A stretch of 64,000 nucleotides of DNA from Rhizobium sophoriradicis (GCF_003939025.1 NZ_RQIH01000005.1:310001-374000); one strand, 5' to 3'. Counted from the stretch's first letter, positions 25,574-35,734 are shown. A program made the numbers and translations. Notes: a model not told the origin generated them from the sequence alone.

Positions 25574-27112
25574 ATGACTATCGCCGTCCTCGATCTCGCA
25601 ACCGAAACCGCCAAGCTGCTCGCCGAACTCGGCGTCGACGCAAGCCGCTATCACGGCGGCACGCTTTCCGTCACCTCGCCGGTAACTGGCAAGGAGATCG
25701 GCAAACTCAGAGAGCACACCGTTTCCGAGACGAAGGCGGCGATCGAAGAGGCGCATAAGGCCTTCCTCGAATGGCGTGCCGTTCCGGCGCCGAAGCGCGG
25801 CGAGCTGGTTCGCCTGCTCGGCGAGGAGCTGCGCGCCGCCAAGACGGCGCTCGGCCGTCTCGTCTCGATCGAGGTCGGCAAGATCAGCTCGGAAGGCCTC
25901 GGCGAAGTCCAGGAGATGATCGATATCTGCGATTTCGCCGTCGGTCTTTCCCGCCAGCTCTACGGCCTGACGATCGCCACCGAGCGTTCCGAGCACCGGA
26001 TGATGGAAAGCTGGCATCCGCTCGGCGTGGTCGGCATCATCTCCGCCTTCAACTTCCCCGTCGCCGTCTGGTCGTGGAATGCAGCGCTTGCAATGGTCTG
26101 CGGCAATTCCACCGTCTGGAAGCCTTCGGAAAAGACGCCATTGACGGCGCTTGCGGTGCAGGCGCTGTTCGAGAAAGCCCTGAAGCGCTTCGTTGCCGAG
26201 GGCGGTACTGCGCCGGCCAATCTGTCGACTTTGATCATCGGCGGCCGCGAGGTCGGCGAGGTGCTGGTCGATCATCCGAAAATCCCGCTCGTCTCCGCCA
26301 CCGGCTCGACCGCGATGGGCCGCGCCGTCGGTCCGCGCCTGTCGCAGCGTTTTGCCCGCGCCATCCTCGAACTCGGCGGCAACAATGCGGCGATCGTCTG
26401 CCCGAGCGCCGATCTCGACCTGACGCTGCGCGGCGTCGCCTTCTCCGCCATGGGCACGGCCGGTCAGCGCTGCACGACGCTACGCCGTCTCTTCGTGCAT
26501 GAAAGCGTCTACGACCAGCTGGTGCCGCGCCTGCAGAAGGCTTACGGCTCCGTCACCATCGGCAATCCGCTCGAAACCGGCACGCTTGTGGGACCGCTGA
26601 TCGACGGCCAGGCCTTTGAGAAGATGCAGGCAGCGCTTGGCGAAGCGACTTCGGCCGGCGGCAAGGTGACCGGCGGCCAACGCGTCGACAACGGTTCGGC
26701 CAATGCCTTCTACGTTCGCCCCGCGCTGGTCGAAATGCCCGATCAGACCGGACCCGTCGAGCACGAGACCTTCGCGCCCATTCTTTACGTGATGAAATAC
26801 AGCGATTTCGACGCGGTGCTGGCCCTGCACAATGCCGTGCCGCAGGGGCTGTCGTCGTCGATCTTCACCAACGACATGCGCGAGGCCGAAACCTTCGTCT
26901 CGGCGCGCGGCTCGGATTGCGGTATCGCCAACGTCAATCTCGGCCCTTCGGGCGCCGAGATCGGCGGCGCCTTCGGCGGCGAGAAGGAGACCGGCGGCGG
27001 GCGCGAATCCGGCTCCGATGCCTGGAAGGCCTATATGCGCCGCGCGACCAATACGATCAACTACGGCAGCACGCTGCCGCTCGCGCAGGGCGTCAAGTTC
27101 GACGTCGAATAA
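25574..27112 (+). CDS. amaB: L-aminoadipate-semialdehyde dehydrogenase (ALDH7 family)
   Basis: From ATG 25574 the protein has 512 residues, the usual ALDH7/antiquitin length; an in-frame start at 25499 overlaps amaA and is disfavoured. NAD-binding and catalytic motifs are present: FNFPVAVWSWNAALA, SATGSTAMGRAV, the glutamate segment LELGGNNAAIV and the catalytic cysteine in GQRCTTLRRL. The ending VNLGPSGAEIGGAFGGEKETGGGRESGSDAWK is typical. It oxidises aminoadipate semialdehyde to 2-aminoadipate, linking AmaA to a transaminase and then HglS. Confidence 0.88.
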   Translation: MTIAVLDLATETAKLLAELGVDASRYHGGTLSVTSPVTGKEIGKLREHTVSETKAAIEEAHKAFLEWRAVPAPKRGELVRLLGEELRAAKTALGRLVSIEVGKISSEGLGEVQEMIDICDFAVGLSRQLYGLTIATERSEHRMMESWHPLGVVGIISAFNFPVAVWSWNAALAMVCGNSTVWKPSEKTPLTALAVQALFEKALKRFVAEGGTAPANLSTLIIGGREVGEVLVDHPKIPLVSATGSTAMGRAVGPRLSQRFARAILELGGNNAAIVCPSADLDLTLRGVAFSAMGTAGQRCTTLRRLFVHESVYDQLVPRLQKAYGSVTIGNPLETGTLVGPLIDGQAFEKMQAALGEATSAGGKVTGGQRVDNGSANAFYVRPALVEMPDQTGPVEHETFAPILYVMKYSDFDAVLALHNAVPQGLSSSIFTNDMREAETFVSARGSDCGIANVNLGPSGAEIGGAFGGEKETGGGRESGSDAWKAYMRRATNTINYGSTLPLAQGVKFDVE

Positions 27113-27222
27113 GTGCATTTGCGAGAGAGGCGATGCTCACGCGGCGTCGCTTCTTTCGACTGCCGTGAGATTTATGCACGCTCGTAACAAGATATTGTGA
27201 TGCTTGTTTCGAGGCGACCAAA

Positions 27223-27241
27223 CTTGAAATAGCTAGTCAAG
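27223..27241. promoter_or_regulatory. IRO-type iron-response box before fbpABC
   Basis: CTTGA-AATAGCTAG-TCAAG is an inverted repeat with the exact TGA-N9-TCA core (27225-27239). This matches the IRO box bound by the rhizobial iron regulator RirA. It lies about 60-80 bases before the start of the ferric-iron transporter operon, so repression when iron is sufficient is predicted. Confidence 0.75.
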
Positions 27242-27301
27242 AAAAATATACGCCTCTTACCACCCTCGGGAAGCCAGGGTGACATTGCCATGGAGGCTAT
27301 C

Positions 27302-28324
27302 TTGACTATTGCTCTTAACCGTTTTTCCCACGTGCTGGCGCTTGCCGCTTCGCTTCTCTCCGCCACGGCGCTCGCCGGCAGCGCCAATGCGCAGGATGAA
27401 GGCATCGTCGTCTACAATGCTCAGCACGAAAGCCTGGGCCGCGAATGGATCGATGCCTTTACCAAGGAGACCGGCATCAAGGTCACCATGCGCCAGGGCA
27501 GTGACATGCAGTTCGCCAACCAGATCATCCAGGAAGGCGACGCCTCTCCGGCCGATATCTTCCTGACGGAAAATTCGCCGGCGATGACGCTGGTCGACGG
27601 CGCAGGCCTCTTCGCGCCGGTCGAAAAGGAAACGCTGGATCAGGTTCCCGATCAGTATCGCCCGGCCGATGGCATGTGGACAGGCATTGCCGCCCGCACG
27701 ACGGTTTTCGCCTATGACAAGACGAAGCTTACCGAGGACAAGCTGCCGAAGTCGATGCTCGACCTCGCCGATCCGGCCTGGAAGGGCCGCTGGGGTGCGG
27801 CGCCCGCCGGCGCCGATTTCCAGGCGATCGTCGCTTCGCTGCTGCAACTCAAGGGCGAAGACGCCACCAAGGCATGGCTGAAAGGCCTCAAGGACAATGC
27901 TACGCCCTACAAGGGCAACAGCGTCGCCATGAAGGCGGTCAATGCAGGCGAAGTCGAAGGTGCGATCATCTATCACTACTACTGGTTCGGCGACCAGGCC
28001 AAGACAGGCGAGAACAGCAAGAATGTCGGCCTGCACTACTTCAAAAACCAGGATCCGGGCGCTTTCGTCAGTGTTTCGGGCGGCGGCATCCTCAAGTCCA
28101 CCCAGCACATGAAGGAAGCCCAGGCTTTCCTGAAGTTCATCACCGGCAAAGCCGGGCAGGCGGTTCTCAAGGATGGCACGTCTTATGAATATGCCGTCGG
28201 CAAGGATGCGGCCTCCAACGACAAGCTCACGCCGCTCGCCGATCTGGATGCTCCGAAGGTCGAGGCTTCGACGCTGGACAGCAAGAAGGTCGTGGAGCTG
28301 ATGACGGCCGCCGGCCTGATCTGA
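27302..28324 (+). CDS. fbpA: Ferric-iron ABC transporter substrate-binding protein (FbpA-like)
   Basis: The protein is a periplasmic iron-binding protein of about 340 residues. A signal peptide is clear (hydrophobic stretch LALAASLLSATALAGS ending SANAQD). The mature part starts GIVVYNAQHESLGREWIDAF and includes the typical VGLHYFKNQDPGAFVSVSGGGI. A GGAGG at 27292-27296 sits 5 bases before TTG 27302, so I prefer that start to ATG 27290, whose codon is overlapped by the ribosome-binding site. The permease and ATPase follow, and the IRO-type box upstream supports iron as substrate. Confidence 0.88.
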   Translation: MTIALNRFSHVLALAASLLSATALAGSANAQDEGIVVYNAQHESLGREWIDAFTKETGIKVTMRQGSDMQFANQIIQEGDASPADIFLTENSPAMTLVDGAGLFAPVEKETLDQVPDQYRPADGMWTGIAARTTVFAYDKTKLTEDKLPKSMLDLADPAWKGRWGAAPAGADFQAIVASLLQLKGEDATKAWLKGLKDNATPYKGNSVAMKAVNAGEVEGAIIYHYYWFGDQAKTGENSKNVGLHYFKNQDPGAFVSVSGGGILKSTQHMKEAQAFLKFITGKAGQAVLKDGTSYEYAVGKDAASNDKLTPLADLDAPKVEASTLDSKKVVELMTAAGLI

Positions 28325-28387
28325 CACTTCTGCCGCAGGCTTGCAGCGGCCAAAACTATTGCTTTTGGCTCAAGAAAACCTTAGGGC

Positions 28388-30055
28388 ATGACGAAATCCG
28401 GCAACCGTCCTCCAAAGGCGGTTGCCTTCCTTTTTCAGCGTGTGAAGGCATCGGCCTTGCTGCAGGACAACAGATTGCTCGCATCCGGTACCGAGGCGCC
28501 GGCCGCGCCGGGGACCATGCGAATGGTTTTGCCGCGCGGGAGCATGCCGCACGCGTCGGTCGTGCTCCTCGCCACCCTGGTCGCGCTATTCAGTCTCGTG
28601 CCGCTCGGCTTTATCGGCTGGATCACCTACCATGTCGGCTGGGAAACCGTGAAGGCGCTCGTCTTCCGGTCGCGCGTCGGCGACCTCCTCATCAATACGG
28701 TTCTCTTGGAATCGATCACCATTCCGTTGTCAGTCGCGCTGGCCGTGACGCTCGCCTGGCTGACCGAGCGGACCGATGTTCCTTTCGCCAGGCTGTGGGC
28801 TTGGCTGGCGATCGCGCCGCTCGCCGTGCCGGCCTTCGTGCACAGCTATGCCTGGGTCAGCCTCATTCCCGGCATGCGCGGCCTACAGAGCGGCGTCTTC
28901 GTTTCGGTGATCGCCTATTACCCTTTCCTCTATCTGCCGGTCGCCGCAGCCTTGCGCCGTCTCGATCCGGCCATCGAAGATGCCGCGGCCTCGCTCGGCC
29001 TCAATCCCTGGCGTGTCTTCTTCCGCGCCGTGCTGCCGCAGCTGAGATTTGCCATCTGCGGGGGCTCGCTGCTGATCGCGCTGCACCTGCTTTCGGAATA
29101 TGGCCTGTTCGTCATGATCCGCTTCGACACCTTCGCGACGGCGATCGTCGACCAATTCCAGTCTTCCTACAACAGTCCAGCCTCCAACATGCTCGGCGGC
29201 GTGCTCGTCGCCTGCTGTCTTTTCCTGCTTGGCCTCGAAGTGCTGCTGCGCGGCAACGAACGTTATGCCCGCGTCGGCGCCGGCTCGCCGCGTCCGGCCG
29301 ATCGTCGGCGCCTCGGCTGGTTCATGGTGCCGGCCCTCTCGCTGCCCATCGTGCTGGCGGTGTTGACGCTCGGCGTGCCGCTGGTGACACTTGGGCGCTG
29401 GCTCTATCTCGGCGGCAGCGAGATCTGGCGTATCGAGGTTGCCAGCGCCTTCGTGCAGACGATCGTGCTCGCCCTTGCCGGCGGCGTGCTTGCGACGATT
29501 GCCGCGGCGCCGATGGCGTGGCTGTCCGTGCGTGCACCCGGCCGCTTGCAGCGCCTGCTCGAAGCCTGCCACTATTATGTGGGATCGCTGCCGGGTGTCG
29601 TCGTGGCGCTGGCCCTGGTGACGATCACCGTGCGCCTGATGCTGCCGCTCTATCAGACCTTCGCAACCCTGCTCGTCGCCTATGTGATGCTTTTTCTGCC
29701 GCGCGCCATGGTCGGGCTGCGCACCAGCATCTCCCAGGCGCCGGTGGAACTGGAGCGCGCCGCGATGGGTCTCGGCCGCACCCCCGGCCAGGCGGTGCGG
29801 CAGATCACCATGCGGCTTGCAGCGCCCGGAGCCGCCGCCAGCGTGGCTCTCGCCGCACTCGGCATCACCAATGAACTGACGGCGACGCTGATGCTTTCAC
29901 CCAATGGCGTCGATACGCTGGCGACGAAATTCTGGTCGCTGACCAGCGAAATCGATTATGTCTCCGCCGCCCCCTACGCCTTCATGATGATCGTGCTGTC
30001 GCTGCCGCTCACCCTGACGCTCTATACGCAATCGAAACGGACCGCCGGCCAATGA
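28388..30055 (+). CDS. fbpB: Ferric-iron ABC transporter permease (FbpB-like)
   Basis: The 555-residue protein has about 12 hydrophobic segments in two BPD-type halves, as expected for the fused permeases of Fbp/Afu systems. Two EAA-loop motifs contact the ATPase: [21 protein letters not shown] near residue 197 and [21 protein letters not shown] near residue 457. The N-terminal 40 residues are polar and the start may be later than ATG 28388. It overlaps fbpC by four bases (ATGA). Confidence 0.9.
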   Translation: MTKSGNRPPKAVAFLFQRVKASALLQDNRLLASGTEAPAAPGTMRMVLPRGSMPHASVVLLATLVALFSLVPLGFIGWITYHVGWETVKALVFRSRVGDLLINTVLLESITIPLSVALAVTLAWLTERTDVPFARLWAWLAIAPLAVPAFVHSYAWVSLIPGMRGLQSGVFVSVIAYYPFLYLPVAAALRRLDPAIEDAAASLGLNPWRVFFRAVLPQLRFAICGGSLLIALHLLSEYGLFVMIRFDTFATAIVDQFQSSYNSPASNMLGGVLVACCLFLLGLEVLLRGNERYARVGAGSPRPADRRRLGWFMVPALSLPIVLAVLTLGVPLVTLGRWLYLGGSEIWRIEVASAFVQTIVLALAGGVLATIAAAPMAWLSVRAPGRLQRLLEACHYYVGSLPGVVVALALVTITVRLMLPLYQTFATLLVAYVMLFLPRAMVGLRTSISQAPVELERAAMGLGRTPGQAVRQITMRLAAPGAAASVALAALGITNELTATLMLSPNGVDTLATKFWSLTSEIDYVSAAPYAFMMIVLSLPLTLTLYTQSKRTAGQ

Positions 30056-31089
30056 CGCTGCTTACGATCGAGAACATCAGCAAGCGTTACGGCCCGGTCC
30101 AGGCGCTGAAGGATATTTCGCTCGAAGTGCAGGCGGGCAGCCGCACCGCCGTCGTCGGGCCTTCCGGTTCGGGCAAAACGACGCTGCTGCGCATCATTGC
30201 CGGCTTCGAGCAGGCCGACGCCGGCAGGGTGACCCTGGATGGCGACGTGCTGGCGGACGGTCCGGCCGCGGTGCCGGCCCACAAGCGCGGCATTGGCATC
30301 GTCTCGCAGGACGGAGCACTGTTTCCGCATCTGAGCGTTGCCGAGAATATCGGTTTCGGTTTCGAGAAGGGGGCTGTGGATCGCGAGAAGCGCATCATCG
30401 ATCTGCTCGATATGGTCGAGCTCGATCGCGGCATGCTGGCGCGGCGCCCGCACCAGCTTTCCGGCGGCCAGCAGCAGCGCGTTGCGCTCGCCCGCGCGCT
30501 CGGCCGCAAGCCGCGGCTGATGCTGCTCGACGAGCCGTTCTCGGCGCTCGATACCGGCTTGCGTGAAAACATGCGCAAGGTGGTGGCGCGCGTGCTGCAG
30601 GCAGCCGGCATTACCGCTGTTCTGGTGACGCATGATCAGGAAGAGGCACTGAGCTTTGCCGATCAGGTGGCGGTCCTAAGGGAAGGGCGGCTGATCCAGG
30701 CCGGATCGCCGCAATCATTGTATCTGCATCCCAGGGATCGCGAGACGGCGCTGTTCCTCGGCGATGCCGTGTTGCTGCCCGCCATCATCCGAAACGGCCA
30801 GGCCGATTGCGCCCTCGGCCGCGTCGCCGTCGACTGCAGCCGGCAAGGCAAGGCGGAGATCATGCTGCGTCCCGAACAGATCCGTGTCATCGCCGATGAA
30901 AGCGAACGCGATCATGGCGGACGTGTCGTCGAGGTGGAGTTCGGTGGCGCAGTCTGCACCGTTGCCGTCTCGCTCGATGGCGTTGCCCTGCCGCCGATCC
31001 GGATCAAGACCTCGAGCGTCGCCCTTCCCTCGCACGGCGATCTCGTTCGCCTCGATATCTCAGGCAAGGCGCATGTCTTCGAGCGGTAA
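30052..31089 (+). CDS. fbpC: Ferric-iron ABC transporter ATP-binding protein (FbpC-like)
   Basis: The 345-residue protein has Walker [10 protein letters not shown] (about residue 38), the Q-loop, the signature [15 protein letters not shown] and Walker [12 protein letters not shown], followed by a C-terminal TOBE-like regulatory domain from about residue 240. The order and overlap with fbpB define it as the ATPase of the iron importer. It stops two bases before the end of the convergent glucoamylase-family gene, with no clear terminator between them. Confidence 0.92.
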   Translation: MTLLTIENISKRYGPVQALKDISLEVQAGSRTAVVGPSGSGKTTLLRIIAGFEQADAGRVTLDGDVLADGPAAVPAHKRGIGIVSQDGALFPHLSVAENIGFGFEKGAVDREKRIIDLLDMVELDRGMLARRPHQLSGGQQQRVALARALGRKPRLMLLDEPFSALDTGLRENMRKVVARVLQAAGITAVLVTHDQEEALSFADQVAVLREGRLIQAGSPQSLYLHPRDRETALFLGDAVLLPAIIRNGQADCALGRVAVDCSRQGKAEIMLRPEQIRVIADESERDHGGRVVEVEFGGAVCTVAVSLDGVALPPIRIKTSSVALPSHGDLVRLDISGKAHVFER

Positions 31090-31091
31090 AA

Positions 31092-32423
31092 TCAGCCGAA
31101 CTTGCGCACCACTTCTTCCGGCTCGATGCCTTCGAGCCAGCCGCCGGTAAAGCCGGCGCGCTCGAGGCCAAGGCGGAGGGTCGGCGATCGCCGCATCAGC
31201 TTCCAGATGAAGTCGGAGCGCTCGTTTTCAATGGTCATGACGACAAGACCCTGGTCGATGCCGACGGTGCGGTCGTCGACCCAGCCTTCCGGCCGCTTGG
31301 TCTTGACCGTCGGGTTGAAGCCGCCGGGAAAACCGCCCTCCAAGAGCAGATTCGGATAGCTGGTCAAAAGTGCCTTGGTGCCGTCGAGAGCCGCCTGCCG
31401 GTCGTAGGGCAGGCAGGCGAGGGCCGCCCAGGGCGCGATCGTCCCGTCATCCGGGCCAAGCGGGGCGCCGCGGGCGGCGTAACCCAGAACCTTCGGCTGT
31501 CGACCGCCGCGCATGCGCCGGGTCGGCGGCGGGCCATCGCAGGCGGAGAAGCCCCAGATATTCCTGTTATAGCCGACAAACTGGCCGGGATTGCGCTCGG
31601 CGTAATCGCGCTGGACGTTGATGACGACCTGGGTGTTGCGGAAATAATCCCAGTTGCGCTCCGCCATCGGCCTGTCCTGAATACCGCGGAAATCGATCCA
31701 GGCATGCGAGAAGAGATGGATGAACAGCGGGCCGGCATAGAGATAGGGCTGTTCGCCGTGCATCATCCAGGAATAGCTTGCCGTAAAGGCGTCGTAGCAC
31801 GACTGCGGGATCGGATGCGTCGGCGATGCCAGCGCCAGGGCATAGAGGATGATCGCCTCGTCGAAGCCGTGATAGCGCCAGCGCAGAAAGCCCGATGAAG
31901 GCTTCCAACCCATGGAAATGGTGTCGCCCTTGTTCAGCGCCCAGCGCCAGTCGACGCGTTCGTAGATGAAGGTCGCTAGCTCACGGATTTCGGTCTCGGT
32001 CTCGTCCTGGCGATCGAAATATTGCGCTGATGTCAGGATGCCGGCAACGAGCAGCGCCGTGTCGATCGTCGAAAGCTCGCTGTTCCAGGCGCGGTTGCCG
32101 GTATCCATGTGCAGGAAATGGTAGAAAAAGCCGCGGTGGCCGGTCGCATGACGTTCCTCGCCCTGGCGCGCCTCGGCAAAGAAACGCAGCGTATTGACCG
32201 TGCGTTCGGCCGCTTCCTTGCGGGTGATCCAGCAACGTTCGACACCAACGGTATAGGAGGAAAGTGCAAAGCCGACGGCCGCGATGCTCGCCGGCACGCC
32301 GCCGATCGAGGTATCCGCCACCAGGCCATTCTCGGGATTGGAATATTTCAGGAAGTACTTGAATGCCGAATACTGCAACCTGTCGACCAGGGCTGCATCA
32401 ATATCTTCAATCCGTTGCAGCAT
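31092..32423 (-). CDS. Glucoamylase-family protein (PF10091; possible beta-1,2-glucan hydrolase)
   Basis: The 443-residue protein has the (alpha/alpha)6 glycoamylase domain found in GH144-type endo-beta-1,2-glucanases and at the end of cyclic beta-1,2-glucan synthases. Recognisable segments are LQYSAFKYFLKYSNPENGLVAD, RGFFYHFLHMDTG, ELSTIDTALLVAG and the C-terminal VDDRTVGIDQGLVVMTIEN. No signal peptide is visible from ATG 32423, so if it acts on periplasmic beta-1,2-glucan the export route is unclear; a cytoplasmic role is equally possible. Convergent with fbpC. Confidence 0.8.
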   Translation of the reverse strand: MLQRIEDIDAALVDRLQYSAFKYFLKYSNPENGLVADTSIGGVPASIAAVGFALSSYTVGVERCWITRKEAAERTVNTLRFFAEARQGEERHATGHRGFFYHFLHMDTGNRAWNSELSTIDTALLVAGILTSAQYFDRQDETETEIRELATFIYERVDWRWALNKGDTISMGWKPSSGFLRWRYHGFDEAIILYALALASPTHPIPQSCYDAFTASYSWMMHGEQPYLYAGPLFIHLFSHAWIDFRGIQDRPMAERNWDYFRNTQVVINVQRDYAERNPGQFVGYNRNIWGFSACDGPPPTRRMRGGRQPKVLGYAARGAPLGPDDGTIAPWAALACLPYDRQAALDGTKALLTSYPNLLLEGGFPGGFNPTVKTKRPEGWVDDRTVGIDQGLVVMTIENERSDFIWKLMRRSPTLRLGLERAGFTGGWLEGIEPEEVVRKFG

Positions 32424-32776
32424 AGGCTCCTACCCAACTGTTGCATCGCCCCATGGTGGAACATGGGGGCCGTCCCACCGGCAAATCAAACCTTTTTGAT
32501 TCGCAAGGATAAGAGAACACAAACGGCGGGTATTGGTCGTTAACAATTATCGGTGAAATAATATCTAGCATAAGTCATATAAGCGCTGCAGCAAAAGGGC
32601 GCGATGCGCCGCGGCGGCACAGCGCATCTCCAGCAATACTTGTTGCCTCGCAGCACCCTGCAGGGCGGCCGCTTATCGACCGATCGCAAAAAACCCATTC
32701 GCAAGTCGCTTGAGGGTCGCGGAGTCGTGCCGAACATTCTTTTGAGAAATCATCTCTCGCTGGCGTCGGTGAAATC
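32424..32776. other. Intergenic region with a hairpin
   Basis: No gene is supported in this 353-base gap. Small open frames on the minus strand have no family features. CCCCATG (32449-32455) and CATGGGG (32462-32468) form a perfect 7-bp hairpin 26 bases upstream of the glucoamylase-family start. An AT-rich patch (32530-32580) may hold its promoter. Confidence 0.4.
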
Positions 32777-34219
32777 TTAAGCCTGTGGCGATCGCGCGGA
32801 GAGGAAGACCTGCGGCTCGAAGGCAAAATCCCTGTCGAAAGGATATGTCGGATGCTGTTTGCGCAGCCGCGGCAGGCGTTCGACGAACTGATCGACCACA
32901 CCCTCCGACAGCGCCATCAAGTTCGGATTGGCGATCGGCGCCAGTTCCGGCGAGAGATAGCCCGATTTGACGACGATGATTTTGGCCGCATGTGGGTCGA
33001 GGCCCAGCCGGGTGAAATCGACAATATTGTGGTAGGGCCGCCGTTTGGCCGACAGCACGAGATCGATGCCGCCGGTCGAAACCACCGCCTGACGGTCGGC
33101 CGGATCCGACGTTTCGTGCAGGAACCGGACGATGAAACGGGCAATCACCGGCTTGCTGCCCTGGGTATCGAGTGAAGCGCCGACGCTGAGTTCCAGCTCA
33201 GTACCCACGCCTGCGGCGTAACAGGCTTCGGTCGCCGCCTTGTCGGTGATGCCGGCGAAGACGACACCGCTGGCGTCTCCGGATATCAGCTCGGCCAAGA
33301 CGTCGGCTCGGTCCCCGACGCCGCCGCCGGTCGGGTTATCGCCGGATTCGGCGAGCACGACAGGAGCCGTCGGGCTGGCGATGGCCCTCGCGACGCATTC
33401 CTCGACCGATCCCGTCTCGCAGCCGAAAACGAAGTCCTCGCGCGCATCCCAATAAGCTTTTGCCAGACGTCGGGCCTCACGCTCGAGCACGGCCCGATCG
33501 GTGCCGGTCATGATGGCGGCAGCCGTGGCGCGCGGTTCGTCGGCCCAGACGTAACCGACCATCAGCGACGCATCCCAGACACCGTCAATCGCATCGATTT
33601 CGGGCAGCATCGCATAGAGGCTCTTAGCCGGCTCATCGACGGTGCTCGTACGTTCGCCCGGCAGCACGACCGGGATCGGCGCCCAGAGAACAACCGGCTT
33701 CACGCCTGTTTTCAGGCTCTTTACCAGCATGGCGACCGAGCGGCGCATCGTCTCCTCGACATCGATATGCGGCGCCGTGCGATAGGTCGAATAGATGTCG
33801 AGCGCATCGATGATGCGTTGGGTGACATTGCCGTGCAGGTCGTAGCTTGCCGAAACCGTACATTGCTCGCCGACCAGCGCGCGGGCCGCACAGATCCAGT
33901 CGCCTTCGGCATCCTCCATGCCGTCCACATACATGGCGCCATGCATGGCGAGGTAGAGGCCGTCGAGCGGCAGCAGCGGCTTCAGGCGCTCGAGGAATTC
34001 GATCTTGAACGCTTCATAGGTGGCACGTGAAACCGGCCCGCCGGCAATGGCCCGGGCATGGATCGTCGGCAGGAATTCCGCATCATAGTCTCTGAGGAAG
34101 GCAAAGTAGGGCGACTCCAGCAGCCCCTCCCCGCGCAACACCCGAAAATCCCTCTCCTTGTTCAGCACGGGATTGTATGTGCTGCACTCGATATGAATGC
34201 CACCGACGGCAATGCGCAT
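32777..34219 (-). CDS. M81 family metallopeptidase / MlrC-like protein
   Basis: Started at ATG 34219 the protein has 480 residues; an upstream TTG would add nine residues. It belongs to the M81/DUF1485 family named after microcystinase MlrC. Visible motifs include IAVGGIHIECSTYNP at the N-terminus, LAMHGAMYVDGMEDAEGD, SYDLHGNVTQ and ESGDNPTGGGVGDRADVL, which hold conserved His and Asp residues for metal binding. No signal peptide is seen. The natural substrate of the rhizobial homologues is not known. Confidence 0.88.
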   Translation of the reverse strand: MRIAVGGIHIECSTYNPVLNKERDFRVLRGEGLLESPYFAFLRDYDAEFLPTIHARAIAGGPVSRATYEAFKIEFLERLKPLLPLDGLYLAMHGAMYVDGMEDAEGDWICAARALVGEQCTVSASYDLHGNVTQRIIDALDIYSTYRTAPHIDVEETMRRSVAMLVKSLKTGVKPVVLWAPIPVVLPGERTSTVDEPAKSLYAMLPEIDAIDGVWDASLMVGYVWADEPRATAAAIMTGTDRAVLEREARRLAKAYWDAREDFVFGCETGSVEECVARAIASPTAPVVLAESGDNPTGGGVGDRADVLAELISGDASGVVFAGITDKAATEACYAAGVGTELELSVGASLDTQGSKPVIARFIVRFLHETSDPADRQAVVSTGGIDLVLSAKRRPYHNIVDFTRLGLDPHAAKIIVVKSGYLSPELAPIANPNLMALSEGVVDQFVERLPRLRKQHPTYPFDRDFAFEPQVFLSARSPQA

Positions 34220-34849
34220 GAGAACCTCAGATGATGGTGGGAGCAATCGGGACGTTATGGCGGTACCGGCAGACCCGCGCCTTTCGAGGCCAGTGCCGCC
34301 TTCTGGTGTTCACGCATCATCTTGACATCAAGTGCGGGCGCACCGCAAGCGAATGGCTTGGCATCTTTGCCGGCATATCGGCCGTCCCCCAGCGCGGTCG
34401 AAACCGGCTGAACGCAAGACACGGGCGTAGACCCGGCAGCGCTTGAAGGCTCGGACAGGATAAGGCGGGCCTTATGCCGCGCCGATGAAGATCCTCGTTT
34501 GCCGAACTCGACCCAGAATACGCAAGATGCAATGTGCTCGACCCTGTTGTCCATCAGGAGTTGTGCCGCTCGGGAGGAGCGTCAAATGATCACGCATCGT
34601 CTTGCGGTGGGCATGGCCGTCAGCCTCGCCCTCGCGCCTGCCATCGTCCGCGAATACGGGCTTTTTCTCAAAGCCACGCGCATCGCGCGCTTTGACGCAG
34701 GTGTCGGCCACGGACTTTCCGTGCCCGCCAAACCGGTATGTGCGGGAGACGCCTCCTGACGAATGCGGGGCGGGCCGATGCGGCACCCCGCTCTCTGCTG
34801 CATGCCGCAGGAACAGGAAAAGTGTATTCGCCAACCAAGGGACGCAGTT
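34220..34849. other. Gene-poor, probably decayed region
   Basis: This 630-base stretch lies between the MlrC-like gene and a truncated transporter gene. Several open frames exist on both strands, but none shows a coherent family match, and they overlap one another. The minus-strand frame from 34554 has a helical, charged ending (VKMMREHQKAALASKG) that could be a remnant of a real protein. I treat it as non-functional sequence. Confidence 0.4.
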
Positions 34850-35190
34850 ATGTCACTGGAGACGGAAGCGGTTATTTCAGGTCCAATTGTCAGGGAAGAG
34901 ACGTCCGCTGCGTTCAAACGACGCTTCATGATCAGGATGATTGCCGTTCTCACCGGCGGAATGCTGCTCGATGGCTACATTCTCGGGGTCATCGGCCCGG
35001 TAACGGCCGTCATGAAGGCGGAAATGGGAATGTCGACGGTCGATATGGGCCTCATCGCCTCGGCTGCGCTGTTCGGGATCCTGATCGGCTCGCCGCTCGG
35101 CGGGTGGGCGGGCGACAAATTCGGCCGCAAGCCACTGTTCATGATCGACATGGGATTGTTCGTGCTGGCCTCGGCGATGCAGTTCTTCAT
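34850..35190 (+). pseudogene. Truncated MFS transporter (N-terminal fragment)
   Basis: From ATG 34850 about 110 residues match the N-terminal third of an MFS metabolite/aromatic-acid transporter. The first transmembrane segments are clear (IRMIAVLTGGMLLDGYILGVI), as is loop motif A, GGWAGDKFGRKPLF. Similarity stops near FVLASAMQFFI; the frame then runs on into unrelated polar sequence to 35455. About three quarters of the transporter are missing, so the gene is dead or a fusion artefact. The breakpoint lies at about 35190. Confidence 0.75.
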
Positions 35191-35258
35191 ATTGAAATCC
35201 AGCGAAATCAATGAGAGGTTTGCGAGCCAAAGTTGGAGCGGCATCGGGGGAAAGTCGC

Positions 35259-35432
35259 GTGCGAAAATTCATTTCTATCATCTTGGGGCTTGGCTTACTG
35301 ATCGCGGGAGTTTGGGCCTTTGCCTACATGTTCATGAACAGTGGCCCCGTAACGCTTCTTTTCTGGATGGTCCCGATTGGAAGCTTCTCTCTAGGTCTGG
35401 TGATCCTGTGGAAGACTTCAGTTCGCTCCTAA
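35259..35432 (+). CDS. Small two-segment membrane protein
   Basis: From GTG 35259 a 57-residue protein is encoded with two hydrophobic segments (IISIILGLGLLIAGVWAFAY-like, then VTLLFWMVPIGSFSLGLVIL). A GGGGGA ribosome-binding site lies just upstream. The family is not recognised; it resembles small phage-shock- or PhoU-unrelated inner-membrane proteins only in layout. It starts immediately after the truncated MFS gene and in a different frame. It may be a genuine small gene at the end of the decayed region. Confidence 0.45.
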   Translation: MRKFISIILGLGLLIAGVWAFAYMFMNSGPVTLLFWMVPIGSFSLGLVILWKTSVRS

Positions 35433-35734
35433 AGCGGGGCGACAATAGGCGGTAGGACCACGACAAATATCGTGCTTGCGATGATAGTTGGCGTTTTTCT
35501 CATCGGAAGGGCAGTGGTTACCGGGAAATTAAATGGTTGCGGTCCTTTTGCTTTACGCGGCGCGTCGTCGGTACCGAATACGTGAATGCATCAAGGCTCT
35601 ATCCGATGCCAATATCGGCGCGTGATACATTCATTACTACGGGTTTTTAACTTCTTCTTTAAGGAGCTAACGGCTGAACAATCTGCTGGAATGCCAGATA
35701 GTTCTCTGCACATGACGGAGAGTGCTTGAAATCA
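35433..35734. other. Intergenic region before tRNA-Ser
   Basis: I see no supported gene in this 302-base gap. A short hydrophobic open frame from about 35481 (MIVGVFLIGRAVV) is too weak to call. CATGACGGAGAG (35711-35722) is an 11/12 match to CATGGCGGAGAG at 35733-35744, which is the 3' end of the adjacent tRNA gene. Confidence 0.4.

Noticed and set aside
27290..27292. ATG 27290 as fbpA start
   Set aside because: The GGAGG that would serve translation overlaps this codon and is placed correctly for TTG 27302; kept only as alternative.
32540..32901. Small minus-strand frames between the glucoamylase-family and MlrC-like genes
   Set aside because: Cysteine/arginine-rich composition typical of random GC-rich frames and overlap with the MlrC end.
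34255..34834. Minus-strand open frames before the MFS fragment
   Set aside because: They overlap one another, lack ribosome-binding sites and show no family similarity; treated as decayed DNA.
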